Assembly: GCF_042652785.1 (NCBI RefSeq)
Contig: NZ_JBHSHD010000006.1
Coordinates: forward strand, 62,001-126,000
DNA length: 64,000 nt
Source: Dokdonella_A ginsengisoli
Lineage (GTDB): Bacteria; Pseudomonadota; Gammaproteobacteria; Xanthomonadales; Rhodanobacteraceae
Reading direction: 5' to 3'
The position numbers and the translations under genes are program-made. The notes below the pieces were generated by a model that was not told where the DNA came from, ran no database searches, and saw only the letters and a list, made by a program, of their open reading frames with translations. Position 1 is the stretch's first letter, and every line of letters begins with the position of its first letter. Positions 20,745 through 29,978 of this stretch are shown here, in pieces.

Positions 20745-21417
20745 CCGCGTCCGCTCGCGCCCGCCGTCGCCCGCCGCGCTTGTGCACGGCGGGTATGCCT
20801 GCGTCCGGTTTTCCTCGAGCGGTTCCGCCGGCCGTCGCCCGCCGATGCCGTGCCGCTGCACACGCAAACGAAAGGCCCCTCGCGGGGCCTTTCGAATGGA
20901 CGTCGCGTCGGGCCTGAGAAAGGCCGGTCGACGAGCATGGGGGGACTCGCCGGGGTCCTGCGGGGAACCAGCCTTAACCGGTCGACGCCCGATCACACCT
21001 TAGGTCCGGTGCCGCGTGCGGCACCATTGGACATTTCCTTCGCGCCACGGCAGTCGGCTGATCGCCGCGATGCCGGTCGCGAAGTCCGCTGGGCGCGTGG
21101 GCGCAATCGTCCGTTCGATGAGTGGCTTCGCCCGGATGCGTCCGCGTCGTCGGACGAAATCGCCGTTTCGTTCCGTCATCCAGACGTCTCGTCGTCGCCG
21201 TCCAGTTCGCTGCAGCAACGCGGGCGAATGCCCAGTGCCGGGCCTGCGGTCCGCCCGATACGGTCAGCTGCCGCTCGAGGCGCGATTCCCTCGCCGAGCA
21301 GTGCGAGGAATCCCGATCCGTGCGCGCGGGCATTCACCCAATGCCCGCAAAACGACGCGACGCCCCGGTCGTCCGGAAGCGCGCCCCGTCGTCTCGTTCC
21401 CTTCGGAGTACGTTGCG
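20745..21417. other. 673-nt intergenic region between fecR and the S8 peptidase
   Basis: It holds the terminator at 20869-20894 and otherwise no gene that I can support. Reading frames are open here but their composition is not protein-like. A 10-bp direct repeat CCGGTCGACG occurs at 20924-20933 and 20978-20987. The leader of the peptidase gene is therefore several hundred nt; no known riboswitch was recognised in it. Confidence 0.6.
20869..20894 (+). terminator. Terminator-like hairpin after fecR
   Basis: A perfect 11-bp stem CGAAAGGCCCC / GGGGCCTTTCG with loop TCGC. The T-tract is short (TTT inside the stem end), so efficiency is uncertain, but its position 125 nt after fecR fits. Confidence 0.7.
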
Positions 21418-24400
21418 ATGTCCAGAAAAGCATCCCCTTTCAACACCGCGCTGGCAGGCGCCATCGCCGCAGCGATCGCCGCGGCCGGACTGGTCGCCGA
21501 GCCGCGCTTCGCCGAGGCGTCGACGACCTCGTTCTCCGCCCGGCAGGCCGCGCCCAGCACCTACATCGTGCGCTTCGCCGAGGCGCCGCTGGCGACGTAC
21601 CGCGGAGGCGTGGCCGGCATCGCCGCGGCGCCGCGGCTGAGCATCGCCGGCCGCCCGGCCAAGCTCGACGCCCGCGCGCCGCAGAGCCTGGCCTACGTCG
21701 CCCACCTCGCCAGCAAACAGAACGCCTTCCTGAGCACGGCCGGCGCCACGCTGGGACGTCCGCTGCAGGCGAAGTTCACCTACACGCACGCGCTCAACGG
21801 CATGGCGGTCGAGTTGACGGCCGACGAAGCGGCGCAGCTGGCGAAGATGCCGGGCGTGGTGTCGGTCAGGAAATCGGAGCTGCTGCGGCTCGCCACCGAT
21901 TCGGGCCCGGCGTGGATCGGCGCGCCGTCGATCTGGCAGGGCACCGCCACCGGCGGTGCTGCCGGCACGCAGGGTGAAGGCATGCTGATCGGCATCATCG
22001 ACACCGGCATCAACTTCGATTCGCCGTCGTTCGCCGCGACCAGCGCGGACGGCTACCAGCACGTGAACCCGCACGGCGCCGGCAGTTATCTGGGCACCTG
22101 CGCCGCCGGCGGCACCGACGTCGGCAAGTGCAACGACAAGCTGATCGGCGCCTACACCTTCGTCGAGCCCGACGACCCATGGGAAGGATCGCCCGACGTG
22201 CCCACCAGTGCCGCTGACTATGACGGGCACGGTTCGCACACGGCCAGCACGGCCGGCGGCAGCCGTGCCCAGGCGACCACGACGGATGGTGCGACGGTGG
22301 CGGTGTCCGGCGTGGCGCCGCGCGCGAACGTCATCATGTACAAGACCTGCTGGGCGCCGCCGCCGGCGGAATTTCCGCAACCTGATGGCACGTGCGCGAC
22401 GGATGCCACCGCTGCGGCGGCGGATCAAGCCGTCGCCGACGGCGTCGACGCGATCAACTTCTCGATCAGCGGCGGCTCCTCCCCGTGGACCGACGACACC
22501 TCGATCGCGTTCCGCAATGCGGTCGAGGCGGGCATCTTCGTCGCCGCGGCGGCCGGAAACACCTCCGGCGGCTCGTCGCCGGGCTCGGTCGATCACCTCG
22601 AGCCCTGGACCATCACGGTCGGCGCCTCCACGCACGACCGCCTGTACTCCAACGCGCACGTCGAAGTGCCGGACCTGGGCTCGCTCGCAGGCTTCAAAGG
22701 CGGCGGCGGCGACCAGCCGCAGCTGAGCGGTCCGATCAGCGGCGCACTCGCCACGAGCACCGATCCCGCGGCCTGTACCTCATTCGCGCCGACGCCGGCA
22801 GCGCCGAATTTCATCGCGCTGATCCAGCGCGGCGGCTGCAACTTCTCGGTCAAGATCAACAATGCCAAGGCCGCCGGGGCGGCCGCGGTGGTCATCTACA
22901 ACAATACGGGCACAGCGCCGGCCGGCATGGACGTGCCCGGCACGACGATTCCGGCGCTGATGATCTCGCAGGCGGACGGCCAGGCACTGGTCGCGCACCT
23001 GCAGGCCAATCCGGCTGCCACTGTCACGGCGGATCTGACGACTCCGCCGACGTTCGATCACGTCGCGGCGTTCGCCGACATCATGGGCGATTTCAGCAAC
23101 CTCGGGCCGGCGGGAGGCACGCAGTCGCCGCGCGACCTGCTCAAGCCGGACATCACCGCACCGGGCGTGAGCATCCTGGCCGCATATTCGGGCGAGGCCG
23201 GTGCTTACCGATTCCTGAATGGCACCTCGATGGCCGCGCCCCACGTGACCGGTTCCGGCACACTGCTGCGCGCGCTGCATCCGGACTGGACGCCGATGGA
23301 AATCAAGTCGGCGCTGATGCTGACCGCCAAGCAAGGCCTGCGCAAACGCAATGCCGCCGATCCGACCGACCCGTTCGACAGCGGCGCCGGCCGCACCGAT
23401 CTGACGCGCGCCGCCACCTCGCCGCTGGTCATGAACGAGACCGCGGCGAACATGGAGGCGGCCAATCCGCGTGACGGCGGTGATCTGTCGGCGCTGAACG
23501 AGCCGAGCCTTTCGAAGGCGGCCTGCGCCGGCACCTGCACTTTCACGCGCGTGTTCCGCAACCCGACCGCGACGGCGCAGAGCTTCACCGCCGCCGTGCA
23601 GCCGAGCAACGGCGGCGCGCTGAGCGGAACCGTGGCACCGGCGAGCTTCAGCGTCGAACCGGGCGCGACGCAGTCGGTGACGATCACGATCGACGTCGGC
23701 ACGGCCGCGGCGAACAGCTGGTCGTTCGGCGAGGTGACGCTGACGCCGGAGTCGGGTGACGCGCTGACCCTGCCGGTCGCGGTGCGCAAGACGGATGCGG
23801 CGCAAACCGGTCCGAGCATCGACGTCGCGCCGGCTGCGCTGGACAGCAGCCAGGCGCCCGGCGAAACGAAGACGCAGACGCTGGCCGTGAGGAACACCGG
23901 CGACGCGCCGCTGACCTGGAGCATCGGCGAACAGCCGGCCGGCGTGAGCCTGTCGCTGGGCGATCGCGTGTCCGGCACCGGTGCGGCTGCCGCGCCGACG
24001 CTCGCGCCGACCGGCGGCGACGAGGTGAACCTGCAGGTCGACGTCGGCCTAGGCAGCCACGTGCTGGGTGTCGGTTCGGGCACGCCGGTAATCTTCCTGA
24101 ACCGCTTCACGCCGGAAGCGGCGGACCTGCCGTTCACGCTCGACCGCGTCGACGTGGAGTTCCTCGGCCGCCTCGACAACGGGGACGACGGTGCCGTGAT
24201 CGGCGAAAAGTTCGATGTCTACGTCTACCAGGACGACGACGAGGATCCGAGCAACGGCGCTACCCTGCTCGGTTCGGTGAAGGACGTGGAAGTCTCGGTC
24301 GTGGATGCGCTGCAGAGCGTGCCGGTGCCGGGCGGCATCGCGGTGGACGGAGCGGGCGACGTGCTGATCGCGGTAGTCGCGCGCGACGCCACCGGCGGCA

Positions 24401-25437
24401 GCCCGGCGACCTTCGACGACGGTCCGGGCGTCGGCCGCAGCTGGCTCGGCACCGACTTCGACGCGACCATCGGCGATCCGCCGGACTTGGCCGCACTGGC
24501 GTTGCGCAAGCCCGAGGACCTCGGCATCGATGGCTTCGAGGCGTCCAACCTCGTCCTGCGCGGCCATGGCGTCCGCGGCGGCGCGGCGGTGTGCACGGCG
24601 CTGGCCGACGTGCCGTGGCTGAGCGCGACACCGGAATCGGGAACGACCGCGGCGGACGGCAGCAGCGACGTCACCGTGACGTTCGACTCGACCGGGCTGG
24701 CGGCCGGAAGCTACAGCGCGAACGTGTGCGTCAACAGCAACGACACCGAGCAGCCGGTCGTCGCGGTGCCGGTCACGATGACGGTCACGGGCGGCGGCGA
24801 CGACGTGATCTTCGCCGACGGCTTCGACGAAGGTGGCGGCGGTGAAACGTGCAAGCCGCTGCAGCTGCTGCAGGATCCGAGCTTCGAGGCGACCACCGCG
24901 GCGTTCGGTACGAATCCGTCGTGGGCGTCGATCGACAGCCACGACGACGAGTCGTCGGTGTTCTGCAACGGAGATTGCATCGAAGGTGGCGGCGACACCG
25001 GCGCGCGCACGGGCGACTGGTTCTCGTGGTTCGGCGGCTGGAGCGCCGACGGTACCGATGCGTATACGGCCTACGCCTCGCAGAGCGTGACGATCCCGAG
25101 CGGCAGTGCGCGCTTCCTGAACTTCTGGAAGAAAGCGGACCGCATTTCGTCCGACGCGACCGCCGACACGTTCAAGGTGACCGTCGACGGTACCGAAGTG
25201 CACAGCGAAGCGGTGACGGCGGAGGACGAGGACTACGTCGTGCAGTCGGTCGACGTCAGCGCGCACGCGGACGGTGCCAGCCACGAGGTGAAGTTCACCT
25301 TCGCGCACACCGGCACGGCCGGCGACGGCAGCTACTTCCTCGACGACGTGACGCTCGACTGCTCGGCGCAGCCGGCCTCGTCATCGGGCCCGGTGCGGCG
25401 CGCGAACGTCGCGGGGCAATCCAAGCGTCCGCACTGA
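21418..25437 (+). CDS. Secreted S8 subtilisin-like peptidase with PA domain and C-terminal Ig-like modules
   Basis: A 1,339-aa protein starting at ATG 21418 with a signal peptide (cleaved near residue 35). An I9-type propeptide follows (about 40-155). The catalytic triad is Asp195 (I-I-D-T-G), His271 (D-G-H-G-S-H-T) and Ser604 (G-T-S-M-A-A-P-H). A protease-associated insert at about 430-550 lies between His and Ser. Ig-like/BACON-like modules follow, including R-N-T-G-D-A-P-L-T-W-S-I. The motif I-F-A-D-G-F-D-E is at about 1131-1138. The last 200 residues form a jelly-roll/CBM-like domain. It would be exported and degrade proteins outside the cell. Confidence 0.92.
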   Translation: MSRKASPFNTALAGAIAAAIAAAGLVAEPRFAEASTTSFSARQAAPSTYIVRFAEAPLATYRGGVAGIAAAPRLSIAGRPAKLDARAPQSLAYVAHLASKQNAFLSTAGATLGRPLQAKFTYTHALNGMAVELTADEAAQLAKMPGVVSVRKSELLRLATDSGPAWIGAPSIWQGTATGGAAGTQGEGMLIGIIDTGINFDSPSFAATSADGYQHVNPHGAGSYLGTCAAGGTDVGKCNDKLIGAYTFVEPDDPWEGSPDVPTSAADYDGHGSHTASTAGGSRAQATTTDGATVAVSGVAPRANVIMYKTCWAPPPAEFPQPDGTCATDATAAAADQAVADGVDAINFSISGGSSPWTDDTSIAFRNAVEAGIFVAAAAGNTSGGSSPGSVDHLEPWTITVGASTHDRLYSNAHVEVPDLGSLAGFKGGGGDQPQLSGPISGALATSTDPAACTSFAPTPAAPNFIALIQRGGCNFSVKINNAKAAGAAAVVIYNNTGTAPAGMDVPGTTIPALMISQADGQALVAHLQANPAATVTADLTTPPTFDHVAAFADIMGDFSNLGPAGGTQSPRDLLKPDITAPGVSILAAYSGEAGAYRFLNGTSMAAPHVTGSGTLLRALHPDWTPMEIKSALMLTAKQGLRKRNAADPTDPFDSGAGRTDLTRAATSPLVMNETAANMEAANPRDGGDLSALNEPSLSKAACAGTCTFTRVFRNPTATAQSFTAAVQPSNGGALSGTVAPASFSVEPGATQSVTITIDVGTAAANSWSFGEVTLTPESGDALTLPVAVRKTDAAQTGPSIDVAPAALDSSQAPGETKTQTLAVRNTGDAPLTWSIGEQPAGVSLSLGDRVSGTGAAAAPTLAPTGGDEVNLQVDVGLGSHVLGVGSGTPVIFLNRFTPEAADLPFTLDRVDVEFLGRLDNGDDGAVIGEKFDVYVYQDDDEDPSNGATLLGSVKDVEVSVVDALQSVPVPGGIAVDGAGDVLIAVVARDATGGSPATFDDGPGVGRSWLGTDFDATIGDPPDLAALALRKPEDLGIDGFEASNLVLRGHGVRGGAAVCTALADVPWLSATPESGTTAADGSSDVTVTFDSTGLAAGSYSANVCVNSNDTEQPVVAVPVTMTVTGGGDDVIFADGFDEGGGGETCKPLQLLQDPSFEATTAAFGTNPSWASIDSHDDESSVFCNGDCIEGGGDTGARTGDWFSWFGGWSADGTDAYTAYASQSVTIPSGSARFLNFWKKADRISSDATADTFKVTVDGTEVHSEAVTAEDEDYVVQSVDVSAHADGASHEVKFTFAHTGTAGDGSYFLDDVTLDCSAQPASSSGPVRRANVAGQSKRPH

Positions 25438-25454
25438 TCCACGCGGCAGGAGAC

Positions 25455-25482
25455 GTGCGCGCTTCGGCGACGAAGCGCGCAC
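25455..25482. terminator. Hairpin between convergent S8 peptidase and HAF genes
   Basis: A perfect 12-bp stem GTGCGCGCTTCG / CGAAGCGCGCAC with a 4-nt loop lies 18 nt past the peptidase stop. It has no T-tract on either strand, so it may be a bidirectional terminator or RNA-stabilising hairpin. Confidence 0.55.
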
Positions 25483-25566
25483 GAGGGCGGCGTCGGCGAC
25501 GTGCCGATCACGCGCATCTGCCGCGAGATCGAGAACGACACCGCCCTCCAGTCGGCGACGCCGCGC

Positions 25567-26646
25567 TCATTCGGCGATCGGCAGCTCGACGACGAACGAA
25601 TCGAACTGGCCGTCGTGCTGGCCCCATCCGCCGATGCGCCGACCGTCGCCACTCACGCCGGTGACGGCGACCAGCCTCCAGCCGTGCGGAACGGCGATGC
25701 CGCGCGAGGCGAGCCAGCGGTCGAGCGGGACCGCGCCGGACTGGCGCGTCCATACCGCCGCCGTGCGCAGGGCACCGTCGCCGAGACTTCCGGCGAGCAG
25801 GCGGCCGTCGTCGCTGCCGGCGGCCAGCTGCAGCAGCGGGTCGGGCCGAGCCGGCGGCGGCAGGCGCTGCGCGCCGCGGCCAGCGCGCCAGAGATAGCTG
25901 GCGCCGAACAGCAGCGTGAGATCGCGGTTGGCGCCGAGCACTTCGCCCGCGGCGAGTTCCGGCGACGAGAGCAGTTGCGGCGCACCGTCGGACCACAGCA
26001 CGCCGCGCCGTGCGCCGGCGGCGCCCTCGATCCAGCCGTGCACGCGGCGGCCGTCGTCGCTGATGCCGCCGGCGCGCGCGGCTCTGGCTTCCGGCGGCAG
26101 CGGCAGTGCGCGCATGCCGGCCCCGGCGCGCCATTCGAACGCCGTCCTGCGCTGCGCGGGATCGTTCGCGACGCCGACCACGCGCGGCTCGTCGGACACC
26201 GCCAGCGCGATGCTGACGCGGCCGCCCTGCCAGGCCGTGCCGGGCAGGCCGCCGAGGCGGACCGGCGCTGCGTCGGCATTCCAGTAGCTCGCCACTTCGC
26301 GCTGCTCGCCGTCGAGCGAGGAACCGGCCACGTAGCGCCCCGACGAGGAGATGCCCTGCACCGAGATCGCGCCGGCCAGGGTGCGCACGCCTTCGGCCTC
26401 CGACCAGCGGAAGCCCCCGCTGCCGGCGCCGCTGAGGGCGCCGGCGCCGGCGCGTCCGTCGCGCGACAGCGCCAGCAGTCGCGCGCCGGGCGTTCCGAGC
26501 GCACTGAACCCGGCCGCGTCCGCCCGCGCGGGCGAAATCGCCAGCAGCGCACCGGCCAGGAGCAGCGCCGCCCGCACGGACGACGCTGCCGAGGGACGGT
26601 CCGGCGCGGGGCACCGGACCGCTGTGCGGTTACGGCGACGGCGCAT
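25567..26646 (-). CDS. Exported HAF-repeat protein (extracellular beta-propeller-like)
   Basis: A 359-aa protein starting at ATG 26646, which overlaps the stop of the upstream secreted protein by 17 nt. A basic lead of about 24 residues precedes a hydrophobic core with cleavage near A-R-A-D-A. At least five units of the form G-I-S-x-D-G-R-x-V-x-G recur (for example V-S-G-D-G-R-R-I-G-G), as in HAF-repeat extracellular proteins. No catalytic motif was seen. The overlap suggests co-translation with the 1,044-aa protein, so both may be exported together. Confidence 0.8.
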   Translation of the reverse strand: MRRRRNRTAVRCPAPDRPSAASSVRAALLLAGALLAISPARADAAGFSALGTPGARLLALSRDGRAGAGALSGAGSGGFRWSEAEGVRTLAGAISVQGISSSGRYVAGSSLDGEQREVASYWNADAAPVRLGGLPGTAWQGGRVSIALAVSDEPRVVGVANDPAQRRTAFEWRAGAGMRALPLPPEARAARAGGISDDGRRVHGWIEGAAGARRGVLWSDGAPQLLSSPELAAGEVLGANRDLTLLFGASYLWRAGRGAQRLPPPARPDPLLQLAAGSDDGRLLAGSLGDGALRTAAVWTRQSGAVPLDRWLASRGIAVPHGWRLVAVTGVSGDGRRIGGWGQHDGQFDSFVVELPIAE

Positions 26647-29600
26647 CGAAGCCGTCGGCGAAGATCGCATCGCCCGGTGCGACCGTGAAGCGGATCGGCA
26701 CCGCCGTGCGCGGCCTGGCCGGATCGTTGCTGAAGACGCACAGGTCGAAGGCGTGCGTGCCGGGGCCGGCGACGGTGGCGTCGAAGCTCAGCTGCAGGTC
26801 CGTCGCCGTCGCGCCCGGCTCGATCGTGCCGCCCCAGCCGCTGGGCGAGACCCACGGCACCTCGTCCCAGCTGATGCAGCGGTTGCCCGGATGGGCTAAC
26901 GCCATCGCGCCGATCTGCGCGCCGAGGCCGCCGATGCTCAGCGTCGAGAGATACGTCGCCTGGCCGGTCAGCGGATCGACCGTGTAGAGCTGTCCGAAAT
27001 TTCCCGACACGATGGCGCCGAGATACCAGGTGCGGCTGCCCGGATCGAAGGCCAGCGAGGGGATCATGCCGCCGGTGGAAATGCCGAGCGAACCGATCGG
27101 CGTGGCGGCGCCGCTGGTCTTGTCGATGGCGAACAGCGCGTCGAGCACGGCGTCCAGGCCGTACAGCCGGCCGTCGTCGTCGAAGTCCATGCTGAGGATG
27201 CCCGGCGCCGTGTCGATCGGCCCGACCAGGGTCTTGGTCAGGGTGGCCGGGTCGACGCGCCACAGCCGGCTGCCCTGTCCGTTGGAGCTGGCCAGGTAGA
27301 TCACGCCGGTGGTCGGGTCCTGCTTCAGCCCGCTCAGGGTTTCGTCGTAGGACATGTCGAGCGCGCCGAGCACCAGCTCCGACGCGAAGCCCGAACCGAT
27401 GGGCGCGTAGGCCAGCAGCTCGCCCGTCCATCCGTCCAGCGCGAGCAGCTGGTTGAAGTTGTCGTCGATGAAATCCGCGCCGGTGATGGTGCGGCCGGCC
27501 GGATATCCGCGGATGCTGCTGAGCGAGTCGTCCAGGTTCGTGTTGACCAGATAGCCGCCGTAGATGTCGAAGTACCACAGCGGCCGCTCGTCGCCGCTGC
27601 CGTTGCCGGCCGGCAGCGCGAGCGGAGCCGGCGATGGCGACGGCGCCGGCATTCCCGCCAGGGCGGCGGGATCGGGCAGGCGGGTGGCGAACCGGCCCGG
27701 ATCGTGCTCGTGCAGCGGCAGCACCCGGCGCGGACCGGGCGGCATGTGGCTGTCGGCGGCGGAGGTGCTCAGGTACCAGTCCAGGCGTCCGTCGCCGCCG
27801 TTGCCGATCGCGATCGTCCGCGTCACGGTTTCGCCCGCCGCCGCGGAGGCGTCGATCGACTCCGTGTCGAGCTGCAGCGCGGGCGCGCGCGCGGTGATGC
27901 GCACCTGGCGCGTGCGCGTGTGCACCGTCGGATCGGACGGAATCCAGGCGATGCGGTCGACCAGGCGCAGGCTCTGCTCGAGGTAGGAATACGGCTGCCC
28001 GATCATGTGGTGCTGCATGCCGATCGAGGCGCAGCCGCCGTAGTCGCAGGTCTTGGTGATTCCGAAGGAGACGTCGGCGTACTGGAACTCGATCACGCCG
28101 CTGCCTTCGTTGAGCACGACCTGCGCCGACAGCTCGCGCGCCGGATCGGTCGAGCCGTAGGCGGTCGGCACGCGGTCGTAGGCGATGACGAAACGGCGGT
28201 TCGGCGCCTCGCCGACGGTCTTGTAGACGATCCCGGACGGCGGCGTCAGCGGCGACACCAGCGGCGCGACGTACAGGGCCAGCGCCGAGCCGTAGATGGT
28301 GACCTGCGAGTCCGGCAGCGCACGCACGCCGTAGTGCGGCAGCAGCCCGCAGAATTCGGATTTCTTGTTCTCGATCGCCGCCCAGGTGTAGCCGACGCAG
28401 AGCGTGTCGATGCGCTCGCGGTACAGGCGGAAATCGAAGTCGGCCGGGAACGGCAGCTCACTGGAGTACGCGTAGGACTGCGTGTCCATCGCGGTGGCGC
28501 CGTCCAGGTCGACGAACTGCGCCGGCTGGCTGTCGTCCACGAGGTAGCCCGGCGGATCCTTCGACGCCATCCAGGTCGCCGACGGCGCACCCGACTGGCC
28601 GACCGTGACGATGCGGTTGTACTGGTAGCTCGAGCCAGGCCGCACCTGCACGCCCCTGGCGCTCAGGATCGTCCCGGTTTCGTTGTCGCGTAGCCAGTGG
28701 TGGCGCAGCGGCTGGTCGCTGCCGTTGGTGATGCGATAGCAGAGGTTGACCTGGTCGCCGACGGCGACCTCGATCTCGGTGGCCGTGCCGCAGGCGGCCG
28801 GATTGGAACCGTCGACCGGCCCGACCGTCACGTCGAACTGCAGGGGGCTGGTCGCGTCCTCGCCTTCCTCGACGACGACGCGGTCGAGCGCGATCGTGTC
28901 GCCGCGCAGAACGCCGTCGTCCTGGTGCACGTAGTGGCGGAACGCCAGGCGCCCGCTGCCGGAGGTCGGCAGGCCGTTCGCCGCGGTCAGCTCGTAGCGC
29001 GTCCATTCCTCCGGGTAGACGCCGTCGGTTTCGTCCGGATTGATGTCGAGCACGACGTCGTGGAATCCGCCGACGTCTTCCGGCGCCGTGCCGACGTCGC
29101 CGCAGTCCGCCGCCGCGCAGACGCGCACCTGCATGCGCGTGGGCACCGACCAGTAGGCGTACTTGCGCGTGTAGAACGACAGCTTCGTGGTCGCGCTGAA
29201 GTTGACCGGCGGCGTCAGCAGCCAGGAGCTGACCGTGCCCTCGTCGGTGAGGGTGGCGAAGGGGTTGGAATAGATGAAGGCCTTGGCCGAACCGTCGACC
29301 GGATCGCCCACGCCTTTGGACAACCAGGCGTTGCCGGGGCTGTCGCTGTTGTTCTGGCGGATCCAGCCGTCCTCGAAGATGCCGCCGGGAACGCCGAAGC
29401 GGCCGTCCGAGGTCAGCAGGTCGACGCGGTCGAAGCCCTCGTCGACGGCGAGCACCGGCGCAGCGGCGCCGGCGGGGCGCGGATTGGGCCGCACCGGCGC
29501 CCCGGTGACGGTCCGCACCGCCAGGTCGGGGGCGTCGATCTGCGCCCGCGCCTGCGTATCGGCGAGCACGGCGGCGCGGCTCTTCGGCGCCGTTGCCGCG

Positions 29601-29764
29601 CCGGCCGCCGCGGGCAGTGCCAGCAGCAGCGCGCACGCCGCCACCCGCCAGGCGCGTGAGCGCCGGCCGATGCCGTCGCGGACGACAGCCGCGGCAGCAG
29701 CGATGCAAGGCAACGGTCCCGGCCCGCCCGTCGGATGCCGTGTGAGGTTTTGACTTCGATTCAT
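26630..29764 (-). CDS. Large secreted protein with choice-of-anchor-J-like and propeller-like domains
   Basis: A 1,044-aa protein; RBS GGGGGGTAG precedes ATG. The signal peptide ends near residue 57 (A-A-G-A-A-T-A). A jelly-roll region (about 105-300) resembles choice-of-anchor/cleaved adhesin domains (F-D-R-V-D, S-S-W-L-L-T-P-P-V). A beta-rich middle region leads to an Ig-like segment (A-G-E-T-V-T-R-T-I-A-I-G-N-G-G). A repetitive, propeller-like section covers about 750-960. The final Ig-like module resembles that of the S8 peptidase. The protein ends exactly in I-F-A-D-G-F-D-A-P-S-P. Function unknown; surface or secreted role inferred. Confidence 0.8.
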   Translation of the reverse strand: MNRSQNLTRHPTGGPGPLPCIAAAAAVVRDGIGRRSRAWRVAACALLLALPAAAGAATAPKSRAAVLADTQARAQIDAPDLAVRTVTGAPVRPNPRPAGAAAPVLAVDEGFDRVDLLTSDGRFGVPGGIFEDGWIRQNNSDSPGNAWLSKGVGDPVDGSAKAFIYSNPFATLTDEGTVSSWLLTPPVNFSATTKLSFYTRKYAYWSVPTRMQVRVCAAADCGDVGTAPEDVGGFHDVVLDINPDETDGVYPEEWTRYELTAANGLPTSGSGRLAFRHYVHQDDGVLRGDTIALDRVVVEEGEDATSPLQFDVTVGPVDGSNPAACGTATEIEVAVGDQVNLCYRITNGSDQPLRHHWLRDNETGTILSARGVQVRPGSSYQYNRIVTVGQSGAPSATWMASKDPPGYLVDDSQPAQFVDLDGATAMDTQSYAYSSELPFPADFDFRLYRERIDTLCVGYTWAAIENKKSEFCGLLPHYGVRALPDSQVTIYGSALALYVAPLVSPLTPPSGIVYKTVGEAPNRRFVIAYDRVPTAYGSTDPARELSAQVVLNEGSGVIEFQYADVSFGITKTCDYGGCASIGMQHHMIGQPYSYLEQSLRLVDRIAWIPSDPTVHTRTRQVRITARAPALQLDTESIDASAAAGETVTRTIAIGNGGDGRLDWYLSTSAADSHMPPGPRRVLPLHEHDPGRFATRLPDPAALAGMPAPSPSPAPLALPAGNGSGDERPLWYFDIYGGYLVNTNLDDSLSSIRGYPAGRTITGADFIDDNFNQLLALDGWTGELLAYAPIGSGFASELVLGALDMSYDETLSGLKQDPTTGVIYLASSNGQGSRLWRVDPATLTKTLVGPIDTAPGILSMDFDDDGRLYGLDAVLDALFAIDKTSGAATPIGSLGISTGGMIPSLAFDPGSRTWYLGAIVSGNFGQLYTVDPLTGQATYLSTLSIGGLGAQIGAMALAHPGNRCISWDEVPWVSPSGWGGTIEPGATATDLQLSFDATVAGPGTHAFDLCVFSNDPARPRTAVPIRFTVAPGDAIFADGFDAPSP

Positions 29765-29788
29765 GACTACCCCCCAAGGGAAGAAAGG

Positions 29789-29837
29789 CTGCCGTCCGAC
29801 CGCGCTCGCTGCGAGCGCGACCGACGCCGGACGGCAG
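29789..29837 (-). promoter_or_regulatory. Long structured leader before the 1,044-aa secreted protein gene
   Basis: An outer 10-bp stem CTGCCGTCCG / CGGACGGCAG encloses an inner 8-bp stem CGCGCTCG / CGAGCGCG. On the minus strand it is followed by CCTTTCTTCCC and then the ribosome site, 24 nt before ATG. It could be an attenuator, a terminator of upstream transcription, or a stabilising leader. Confidence 0.5.
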
Positions 29838-29953
29838 GCGTCACGCGACGTTGCGTGATCGCCGGATCATGTGGCGCGGACGATCGGCGAGGGGCGCGGA
29901 ACGGTCACACGCGCATCGGTTTTCTTCCAACCGGTTTCAACAAATTCATGAAA

Positions 29954-29972
29954 TGCCCGCCACGGGCGGGCA
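29954..29972 (-). terminator. Hairpin after the first winged-helix/TPR regulator of the secreted block
   Basis: TGCCCGCC / GGCGGGCA, an 8-bp perfect stem with a 3-nt loop, lies 7 nt past the regulator stop and is followed on the minus strand by TTTCATG. A modest rho-independent terminator. Confidence 0.55.
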
Positions 29973-29978
29973 GCGGGC

